Source: DATGYC01 sp035298385 (lineage in GTDB: Bacteria > Bacillota > Sulfobacillia > Symbiobacteriales > Symbiobacteriaceae). Taken from it: a DNA stretch of 12,824 nucleotides. Shown here one piece after another: positions 5,808 to 11,819 of this stretch. The notes beneath the pieces are model-generated. The model searched no databases and had not been told where the DNA came from. It saw only the letters and a list, made by a program, of their open reading frames with translations. Positions within the stretch are counted from its first letter, which is position 1. Each line of letters begins with the position of its first letter. Made by a program: the position numbers and the translations under genes. The stretch is from the NCBI GenBank assembly GCA_035298385.1, contig DATGYC010000102.1, positions 1 through 12,824 of the forward strand. Reading direction: 5' to 3'.

Positions 5808-5873
5808 CAGTTTCCGAGGACAGTGCGAGTTTAGTCCCGCAGGGAACTGAAGCAAGTCTAGGTGGGCTTCAGT
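5808..5873 (+). promoter_or_regulatory. Structured mraZ leader with overlapping hairpins
   Basis: Three foldings compete. CAGTTTCC (5808-5815) pairs with GGGAACTG (5842-5849, one G-U). AGTCCC (5833-5838) pairs with GGGAACT (5842-5848, one bulge) around a GCA loop. ACTGAAGC (5846-5853) pairs perfectly with GCTTCAGT (5866-5873). The last arm ends against the GGAGGGG ribosome site of mraZ. Because they share 5842-5849, they cannot all form at once. Whether this is regulatory is unknown. Confidence 0.35.
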
Positions 5874-5891
5874 GGAGGGGGTTGGAAGAGC

Positions 5892-6317
5892 ATGTTCATG
5901 GGTGAGTATCAGCACTCGGTCGATGGCAAGGGACGCTTGATCATCCCAGCCAAGCTCCGCGAGGGGCTGGGCGAGCGTTTTGTTGCCACGAAGGGGCTGG
6001 AGAACGCCCTCTTCCTCTTCCCGCCCGCGGAGTGGGAGCGCTTTGGCGAGAAGCTGCGCGCCCTACCGATGGCCTCCGGTGCCGCCCGTGCCTTCACTCG
6101 CCTCTTCTTCTCGGGTGCGACCGATTGTGAGGTCGATCCCCAGGGGCGCATCCTCCTCCCAAGCAACCTGCGCGACTTCGCCTCTATCGAGAAGGACGTC
6201 GTGATTGTGGGCGTCCAGAGCCGGGTTGAGATTTGGGCCAAGGAGCGGTGGGAAGAGTACTGCCAGCAGGCCGAGGCCGACTTCGCCGAGACGGCGGAGA
6301 AGCTCCTCGATTTCTAA
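5892..6317 (+). CDS. mraZ: MraZ, transcriptional regulator of the dcw cluster
   Basis: A 141-residue DNA-binding protein made of two AbrB/SpoVT-like (MraZ) repeats, each with the DxxxR signature: D-GKG-R at residues 11-15 within VDGKGRLIIPAKLR, and D-PQG-R at 82-86 within VDPQGRILLPSNLR. MraZ forms a ring-shaped oligomer that binds direct repeats upstream of its own gene and usually represses the operon. I chose ATG 5892 because the product then starts MFMGEYQHS, the standard N-terminus, and GGAGGGG (5874-5880) lies 11 bases upstream; frames opening earlier run through the leader. It is the first gene of the cluster, 30 bases before rsmH, and has a matching box array 100 bases upstream. Length is normal for the family. 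Confidence 0.95.
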   Translation: MFMGEYQHSVDGKGRLIIPAKLREGLGERFVATKGLENALFLFPPAEWERFGEKLRALPMASGAARAFTRLFFSGATDCEVDPQGRILLPSNLRDFASIEKDVVIVGVQSRVEIWAKERWEEYCQQAEADFAETAEKLLDF

Positions 6318-6347
6318 CCACCAGCATCGATCGCGAGGTAAACGCCC

Positions 6348-7283
6348 GTGGAGTTCCATCACGTACCAGTTCTGTTCCAGGAGACCTTGGATCTGCTGGC
6401 GATCAAGCCAGATGGTGTCTATGTCGATTGCACCCTGGGCGGCGCGGGTCACTCTGCCGCCATTGCTGAGCGGCTTGGCCCGAATGGCCGGCTGATCGGC
6501 CTTGACCAGGATGAGAACGCCCTGAAGGCAGCGGGGGAACGCCTCGCCCGCTTCGGTGAGCGCGTCCAGACGGTCAAGACCAACTTCGCCTTCATCGCCG
6601 ACGTCATCGCCCGCCTTGGCTTCCCGGGTGTTGACGGGGTGCTGATGGATATAGGCGTCTCCTCGCATCAGCTTGATGAGGGGGAGCGCGGCTTCTCCTT
6701 CCACCAGGATGCACCACTCGATATGCGGATGGACCGGTCGAACCCGGTCAGTGCCGAGACGGTGGTGAATGAGTGGTCCGAGGCCGAGATCGCCCGGATC
6801 CTCTGGGAGTATGGGGAAGAGCGCTGGTCCAAGCGTATCGCTCAGTTCATCGTGCAGCGGCGGGCGGAACAGCCCCTGCAGACGACGAACGACCTTGTCG
6901 ACGCAATCAAAGCAGCGATCCCGGCCGCTGCCCGGCGGGAGGGGGGCCATCCGGCCCGACGCTCCTTCCAGGCGATCCGGATCGCGGTCAATGACGAACT
7001 GGGAGTCTTGGAGCAGGGGCTCGAGGGCGCCCTGCAGGTCCTGAACCCTGGTGGCCGCTTGGCGGTGATCACCTTCCACTCGCTGGAGGACCGGATCGTC
7101 AAGCAGCGCTTCCAGAGCTGGGTCAACCCCTGTACCTGCCCCCCGACCCTGCCGGTCTGCGCCTGTGGCAAGCAGCCGCTGGCGGAGCATGTGACCCGCA
7201 AACCCGTCGTCGCCTCGGCGGCGGAGTTGGAAGAGAACCCGCGCGCTCGTAGTGCTAAGCTTCGTGTCATCGTCAAGCGCTAG
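6348..7283 (+). CDS. rsmH: 16S rRNA (cytosine(1402)-N4)-methyltransferase RsmH
   Basis: A cytoplasmic SAM-dependent enzyme that N4-methylates C1402 in the decoding centre of 16S rRNA (also called MraW). Evidence: N-terminal HHVPVLFQETLDLL (residues 4-17), the SAM motif VDCTLGGAGHS (26-36), LIGLDQDENAL (49-59), the hallmark MDIGVSSHQLDEGERGFSF with PLDMRMD (100-129), later FQAIRIAVNDEL and VITFHSLEDRIVK, and a C-terminal ARSAKLRV. Length of 311 residues is typical. The GTG start at 6348 has a GAGGTAA-type site about ten bases upstream, and gives the usual N-terminus. It is co-oriented and tightly spaced with mraZ. Cysteines near CTCPPTLPVCACGKQP follow the position of the variable insert seen in many homologues. 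Confidence 0.96.
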   Translation: MEFHHVPVLFQETLDLLAIKPDGVYVDCTLGGAGHSAAIAERLGPNGRLIGLDQDENALKAAGERLARFGERVQTVKTNFAFIADVIARLGFPGVDGVLMDIGVSSHQLDEGERGFSFHQDAPLDMRMDRSNPVSAETVVNEWSEAEIARILWEYGEERWSKRIAQFIVQRRAEQPLQTTNDLVDAIKAAIPAAARREGGHPARRSFQAIRIAVNDELGVLEQGLEGALQVLNPGGRLAVITFHSLEDRIVKQRFQSWVNPCTCPPTLPVCACGKQPLAEHVTRKPVVASAAELEENPRARSAKLRVIVKR

Positions 7284-7303
7284 TCGCACCTTAATAAATT
7301 GCG

Positions 7304-7322
7304 GAGCGTCCCCCTGACGCTC
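7304..7322 (+). promoter_or_regulatory. Small hairpin just ahead of the ftsL ribosome site
   Basis: GAGCGTC (7304-7310), loop CCCCT, GACGCTC (7316-7322), seven perfect pairs in the 55-base rsmH-ftsL gap. There is no T-run, and TGGAGG of ftsL starts two bases later, so it is not a typical terminator. It may mark an mRNA processing point or modulate ftsL translation. Confidence 0.4.
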
Positions 7323-7338
7323 ACTGGAGGCGGTCCCG

Positions 7339-7824
7339 ATGGCCCTACCACAGTTGGCCTTACCAAGGCCCCAGGAGCCAGTAAGAACACCAAGACATAC
7401 CCCACGTCCGGTGCCCCAGAAGAAGAGGCCGCCCTTTGGCCGCATCTTCGTTGGCGGTCTGGCGTGGCTTGCCCTGATGGGCTCAGCCTTCCTCCTGGTT
7501 GAGCGGCAGACAGCGATTCAGCGCGAGCTAGACAAGATGACAAAGCTAACGGCTCAGGAGCAGCTCCTCGATCAGGAGACCCGCGAGGCGGTTGGCCGTA
7601 AGGTCACCGAGACCTCGGTAGGCGAGATTGAGGCTTGGGCGACGGCGCATGGCATGGTGCGCCCCACGGCGGTCAAGGCGCTGGAGGCGGACCCGAAGGC
7701 CGTAGTCAACCGCCCACAGTCGGAGGCGAAGCCGGTTGCGACTGCCCCGGAGGGCGGCCTGGTCGCTACGGCCCGCACCCTGTTGCAGACCCTCTTCGCG
7801 CCCCTCTCGGCGAAGGGAAAGTAA
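7339..7824 (+). CDS. ftsL: FtsL-like bitopic division protein
   Basis: By position (between rsmH and the division PBP) and topology this is FtsL, the single-pass septum protein that partners DivIC/FtsB and the FtsW-PBP complex. The basic, proline-rich cytoplasmic N-terminus (residues 1-35) is followed by one membrane segment (about 36-54) and a short predicted coiled coil (about 55-85). The segment IEAWATAHGMVRPT (97-110) resembles the region that ends most FtsL domains. Unusually, a further tail of about 45 residues follows, with low-complexity Ala/Pro/Glu-rich sequence and a final amphipathic stretch (TARTLLQTLFAPL), making 161 residues where 100-130 is usual. ATG 7339 has TGGAGG at 7325-7330. 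Sequence similarity in this family is low, so the symbol rests mainly on context. Confidence 0.8.
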   Translation: MALPQLALPRPQEPVRTPRHTPRPVPQKKRPPFGRIFVGGLAWLALMGSAFLLVERQTAIQRELDKMTKLTAQEQLLDQETREAVGRKVTETSVGEIEAWATAHGMVRPTAVKALEADPKAVVNRPQSEAKPVATAPEGGLVATARTLLQTLFAPLSAKGK

Positions 7825-7876
7825 GTTGAGTCGCGTCCCCCGGGGCGCCCTCTATAGATCTCCGGACTATGCATGA

Positions 7877-7890
7877 GTATTAATTAATAC
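7877..7890. promoter_or_regulatory. 14-bp perfect AT-rich palindrome in the ftsL-PBP gap
   Basis: GTATTAATTAATAC reads identically on both strands and is the most AT-rich short block in an otherwise GC-rich cluster. It lies 52 bases after ftsL and 150 before the PBP gene. It has the shape of a dimeric repressor operator; no specific factor can be named, and no -10/-35 pair with good spacing is apparent around it. Confidence 0.45.
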
Positions 7891-7894
7891 GCTG

Positions 7895-7920
7895 AAGACC
7901 TCGCGGTTTCGCGGGGTCTT
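7895..7920 (+). terminator. Hairpin in the ftsL-PBP gap, possible partial terminator
   Basis: AAGACCTCGCG (7895-7905), loop GTTT, CGCGGGGTCTT (7910-7920): 11 pairs with one G-U. It has an A-rich left foot and a short CTTT on the right, terminator-like but with little T-run. It splits the dcw cluster into an mraZ-rsmH-ftsL part and a PBP-mur part. The rest of the 216-base gap (7825-8040) holds the palindrome at 7877, one GGGCGCCC (7843-7850), and no other recognisable element. Confidence 0.5.
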
Positions 7921-8040
7921 TGGCATTGTGCGAAGGGTTCGTTGAATGTGAGTCTTTAACGCGGAACGCTCCCGCTTCTAATCCCACCTCCACGGCGCGT
8001 ACACATCGAAGGACAACCCGCGCGAGGGGGCTCCTAACCG

Positions 8041-10164
8041 ATGCTTACCGGACTCCTCAGCAGAAGGCGCACGCTCGCCCTGCTCGGCATCTTCGCCCTG
8101 GTCTTCACCCTGCTCTCCAGTCGGATGGGCTTTCTCCAGATTGCATCCGGGGATCTGCTCTCCGGCAAGGCCTTCAGCTATCGGATGCGGCCCGTCCCCA
8201 TTCAGGCTGATCGCGGTGAGATCCTAGACCGGTACGGTCAGCCGCTTCTGACCAACAAGGTCTGCGAGTCGGTCTATGCTGAGCCGATCCTGATCAAGAA
8301 TAAGCCAGCGGCTGCGACCGCCCTGGCGCCAATCTTGCTGATGAAGCCGGAGGAGCTCGAGAAGCGGATGAGCCGCCCCTCCTTCTTCGAGTGGCTGAAG
8401 CGGAAGGTCGACCCAGCGGTCGTCACCAAGGTGAAGGCGCTCAACATCCCGGGCATCGGCTTCGCCTCGGAGAAGTGCCGTTACTACCCGGAGGGGACGC
8501 TCGCCGTTCACGCCCTGGGCATCGCCAACCTGGACCACCAGGGGATCGAGGGGCTGGAACTGACCTACAACAAGTACCTGGCTGGCAAGCCGGGCGCCAT
8601 CCAGTGCGAGTACACCGCCCGTGGCGTTCCCATGCCGAGCGGTGACTGCCATGTGAAGTCAGGCACCCCTGGGCTTACCCTCCAGACGACGCTTGACATC
8701 GGCCTGCAGCGGCTGCTGGAGCAGGAGGTAGAGCGGGCCAACCTGCAGACGGGCGCCAAGCGGGCGACGATCATGGTGATGGAGGTGGCGACGGGCGAGA
8801 TCCTCGGCCTCGCCCAGTGGCCCCACTACGATCCAACCCTGGGCGGCAACTCAGATCCAGCGCTCCGCCGTATCTTTACCGTAGCCGACACCCTGCCGCC
8901 GGGCTCGATCTTCAAGCCGACGACCGCGGCTGCCGCACTCCAGTCCGGTGTCGTCAACACGAAGACCCAGATCAATGATACCGGTTGCTTCCAGGTGGGC
9001 ACGTGGAAGATTTGCAACTGGGATCATAAGGGGCTTGGGACGGTCGGGCTTGACATGGTGATGGCCAAGTCATCGAACGTGGGCTTTGCCACCCTGGGGA
9101 TGCGGCTGGGCGTCCAGAACTTCTACAAGTATCACAAGCTCTTTGGCTTTGAGGGACCGACTGGGATCGATCTGCCCGGTGAGGCGGTCGGCCAGTGGAT
9201 TCCGCCCAAGTCAGCGACGGAGGTCGACCTCGCCGTTCAGGCGTATGGCCAGACCCTAACGGTCACCCCGATTCAGATGTTGACCGCCATCGCCGCGATC
9301 GCGAACGACGGCAAGCGGATGTGGCCCCACCTGGGGAAGGCACTGCTGGATCGGGATGGGAACGTCGTCCAGCGGATCGAGCCGCGGGTCGCTCAGGAGG
9401 TCGTTACGCCAGAGGTAGCCCGCCAGATCCAGGAGTGGATGATCGGTGTCACGGAGTTCGGCACCGGCAAGAACGCGCGGGTGGCTGGCTATAAGGTGGG
9501 TGGGAAGACAGGTACCGCTACAAAGGTAATCGGTGGAAGGCTGTCGAATGAGCATATCGCCTCCTTTGTCGGCTTTGCGCCCTACCCGAACCCGAAGGTG
9601 GCTGTCCTGATCTCGCTCGATGAGCCGGTCGGGCGCTACTACGGCGGTGAGATCGCTGCGCCGATCTTCGGCGATCTGATGGGACCGGTCCTGGAGTACT
9701 TGGATGCGCCGAAGTCGGCTGAGCCGCCGCCGGCGCCCAGGCCGGGCGACCCGCCCCCGCCGATCCTGCCGCAGTCGGCCGTGGTGCCCAACTTGGTCAA
9801 TCTGCCGGTCAATCTGGCCAGGCAGGTGGCGGAGGGCGCCGGTTTCACGGTCACTCTCAATGGCGAAGGTGGCTTCGTCACCGCACAGTTCCCGCGGGCG
9901 GGCGCCCAGGCCTACAAGGGCGGCGCCCTCCGGGCAGAGACGACGTTACCAACGCCATCCACAGAGCTAATTCGGGTCCCGGACGTCCGGGGCAAAGAAC
10001 TCCGGGACGCAGCGGCGATCCTGGCTGCCAGGGGCCTCTTCCTGCAGGTTGCGGAGGGAACGACGACGGGGCAGGTGCTGAGACAGCAACCGGAGGCGGG
10101 CGCCCAGGTGCCCAAGGGCAGTCCGCTTACCCTGAAGTTTGGCGCCCCACCTAAACCGAGTTAA
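8041..10164 (+). CDS. ftsI: Class B penicillin-binding protein with two PASTA domains (FtsI/PbpB/SpoVD type)
   Basis: A membrane-anchored peptidoglycan DD-transpeptidase for septum or spore-cortex synthesis, 707 residues. Order: short cytoplasmic N-terminus, membrane anchor (about residues 11-30), dimerisation domain opening with DRGEILDRYGQPL, and a transpeptidase domain with S289-I-F-K292 (SxxK, in PPGSIFK), S344-S-N (SxN) and K489-T-G (KTG, in GGKTGTA). A proline-rich linker (about 561-579) follows, then two PASTA domains beginning at VVPNL (about 582) and VPDVRG (about 646). Two PASTA units resemble Bacillus PbpB; SpoVD usually has one, so the division role is favoured. Two cysteines nine residues apart (GCFQVGTWKICNW) lie between SxxK and SxN, a place where many Gram-positive homologues also have cysteines. 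ATG 8041 has GAGGGGG ten bases upstream. Only one PBP gene precedes murE. Confidence 0.92.
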   Translation: MLTGLLSRRRTLALLGIFALVFTLLSSRMGFLQIASGDLLSGKAFSYRMRPVPIQADRGEILDRYGQPLLTNKVCESVYAEPILIKNKPAAATALAPILLMKPEELEKRMSRPSFFEWLKRKVDPAVVTKVKALNIPGIGFASEKCRYYPEGTLAVHALGIANLDHQGIEGLELTYNKYLAGKPGAIQCEYTARGVPMPSGDCHVKSGTPGLTLQTTLDIGLQRLLEQEVERANLQTGAKRATIMVMEVATGEILGLAQWPHYDPTLGGNSDPALRRIFTVADTLPPGSIFKPTTAAAALQSGVVNTKTQINDTGCFQVGTWKICNWDHKGLGTVGLDMVMAKSSNVGFATLGMRLGVQNFYKYHKLFGFEGPTGIDLPGEAVGQWIPPKSATEVDLAVQAYGQTLTVTPIQMLTAIAAIANDGKRMWPHLGKALLDRDGNVVQRIEPRVAQEVVTPEVARQIQEWMIGVTEFGTGKNARVAGYKVGGKTGTATKVIGGRLSNEHIASFVGFAPYPNPKVAVLISLDEPVGRYYGGEIAAPIFGDLMGPVLEYLDAPKSAEPPPAPRPGDPPPPILPQSAVVPNLVNLPVNLARQVAEGAGFTVTLNGEGGFVTAQFPRAGAQAYKGGALRAETTLPTPSTELIRVPDVRGKELRDAAAILAARGLFLQVAEGTTTGQVLRQQPEAGAQVPKGSPLTLKFGAPPKPS

Positions 10165-10278
10165 CAGAATCCCGCCGATGACCAGGGGGGCCAGGCACCG
10201 GTATCAGCCCTTGCCGATATGGTAAGACTGGATACAGAAGATGGAGCCTCTGGTCAAGTTGGGAGGCGGAGGGAACGA

Positions 10279-11784
10279 ATGTACATTGGAGACCTAGTGG
10301 GCCTGGGCCAACTGATTCAGGGGGAGCCGACGACCCGGATCGACCGGATCGTCCACGACTCCAGGCAGGCTGGCCCGGGCGCCCTCTTCGTCGCCCTCCC
10401 GGGGACGAAGTTCGATGGCCATCTCTTCGTGCGTGAGGCGCTCGCCCGTGGGGCCTCAGCCGTCTGCGTGGAGCAACCCGTCCAGCTTCCCCCTGAGGTA
10501 CCGGTACTCCTGGTCGAATCGACCCGGGGCGCCCTCGGGCAGATCGCTGCTCACCTCTACGGTCATCCCTCTCGGTCGATCCGGGTGATCGGGGTGACGG
10601 GGACGAACGGCAAGACGACGACGACCCACTTGATCCGCGCCATCTTGATGGCCGCCGGCCAGAAGGTCGGCCTGATCGGGACGGTCCATAACCTGGTCGG
10701 CGAGCGGGAACTGGCTGCAACTCTGACGACCCCGCAGGCGTCTGACGTGCAGGCGCTCTTGCGGGCCATGGTCGATGATGGCTGTACCTACGCCGTGATG
10801 GAGGTCTCCTCCGAGGGGCTAGCGATGGGCCGAGTCGCCGACGTCGAGTTCGACGTGGCGGTCTTCACCAACCTGACGCAGGATCACCTGAACTATCATA
10901 AGACCTTTGAGGCCTACCGGGATGCGAAGGGAATGCTCTTCGACCAGGTCGAACGGCCCGGCGCCAAGAGCCGCAAGGTGATCATCCTGAATCAGGACGA
11001 TCCGGCTGCGGCCCATTACGCGGCGGGGCGAACGGCGCCCGTCTGGACCTACTCGGTCGGTGGATCCACGCCGGTCATGGCCGACGGCGTCCGGCTCCGG
11101 TCGAACGGGACCCAGTTCCAGCTTCACTTGCCGGACGGCATCTACCCGATCTCGCTCTTACTGGCCGGGCAGTTCAACGTGGCCAACGCCATGGCGGCTG
11201 CCGCAGTCGGTCTGGCGGAGGGGGTCTCCCCGGCCTTGATCGTTCAGGCGCTGAGTGAGACGCCCGGCGTGCCCGGACGGATGGAGGCGGTAGCGGCGGG
11301 CCAGCCCTTCGGGCTCTTCGTTGACTACGCCCACTCACCGGATGGGCTGGAGAACGTCCTCAAGGCGTGCCAGTCCTTTACCCAGGGCCGCGTGCTCTGC
11401 GTCTTCGGCTGCGGAGGCGACCGGGACCGGACGAAGCGGGCGAAGATGGGCCGGATTGCAGCCGAACTCGCCGACTACTCGATCCTAACCTCAGATAACC
11501 CCCGCACGGAGGATCCGCTGGCGATCTTAGCTGAGATCGAGGCGGGCTTCCGCCAGGTGGAGTCAGCCCGGCCCTTCTATGAGGTCGAGCCTGACCGAGC
11601 AAGAGCGATCGCACGGGCGGTCGAACTGGCTGGGGATCTAGACGTCGTCCTGATCGCGGGGAAGGGGCATGAGACCTATCAGATCTTCCCGGATCGGACG
11701 ATCGACTTTGATGACCGACTGGTCGCCCGAGCGGCGATCGAGTCTCGGTTAGGTCTGGAGCGGAGACCGAGAGACGCTGGGTAG
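10279..11784 (+). CDS. murE: UDP-MurNAc-L-Ala-D-Glu:meso-diaminopimelate ligase MurE
   Basis: A cytoplasmic ATP-dependent ligase that adds the third residue of the peptidoglycan stem. Motifs: DSRQAGPGALFVALPG near the N-terminus (uridine-binding domain), P-loop GVTGTNGKTTT (residues 105-115), TTPQASD, EVSSEGL, DHLNYHKTFEAYRDAK with Lys217 as the expected carbamylated lysine, DYAHSPDGLENVL, and DNPRTEDP with D406-N-P-R409. The DNPR motif marks enzymes that use meso-diaminopimelate rather than lysine, a direct clue to this organism's wall chemistry. I chose ATG 10279 because GGAGGG (10268-10273) lies five bases upstream and the product of 501 residues then has a normal N-terminus; a GTG-type frame opening at 10219 lacks a ribosome site. 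It is separated from the PBP gene by 114 bases without a clear promoter or terminator. Confidence 0.95.
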   Translation: MYIGDLVGLGQLIQGEPTTRIDRIVHDSRQAGPGALFVALPGTKFDGHLFVREALARGASAVCVEQPVQLPPEVPVLLVESTRGALGQIAAHLYGHPSRSIRVIGVTGTNGKTTTTHLIRAILMAAGQKVGLIGTVHNLVGERELAATLTTPQASDVQALLRAMVDDGCTYAVMEVSSEGLAMGRVADVEFDVAVFTNLTQDHLNYHKTFEAYRDAKGMLFDQVERPGAKSRKVIILNQDDPAAAHYAAGRTAPVWTYSVGGSTPVMADGVRLRSNGTQFQLHLPDGIYPISLLLAGQFNVANAMAAAAVGLAEGVSPALIVQALSETPGVPGRMEAVAAGQPFGLFVDYAHSPDGLENVLKACQSFTQGRVLCVFGCGGDRDRTKRAKMGRIAAELADYSILTSDNPRTEDPLAILAEIEAGFRQVESARPFYEVEPDRARAIARAVELAGDLDVVLIAGKGHETYQIFPDRTIDFDDRLVARAAIESRLGLERRPRDAG

Positions 11785-11819
11785 ACCTTGTTAGTTGAGG
11801 CCGAAAGGACGGAGCCTAG

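Noticed and set aside
5732..5835. A sigma-70 promoter next to the MraZ boxes
   Set aside because: Several weak -35-like and -10-like hexamers occur (for example TTTGTG, TTGATT, TTTAGT), but none pair at 16-18 bases with acceptable matches, so no specific promoter is called.
5432..5905. Plus-strand open frame of 157 codons running into mraZ
   Set aside because: It overlaps the hydrolase gene in antisense, the GGGCGCCC hairpin and the MraZ box array; the sequence looks like leader DNA read through.
6063..7445. Minus-strand open frame of 460 codons
   Set aside because: Covers mraZ, rsmH and the start of ftsL in antisense; all three sense genes have clear family motifs and start sites.
7826..7858. 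TTGAGT and TATAGA after ftsL as a promoter for the PBP gene
   Set aside because: The boxes are 21 bases apart, too far for a normal sigma-70 promoter.
10151..10720. Minus-strand open frame of 189 codons
   Set aside because: Antisense to murE with Arg/Ser/Gly-rich low-complexity sequence and no start signals.
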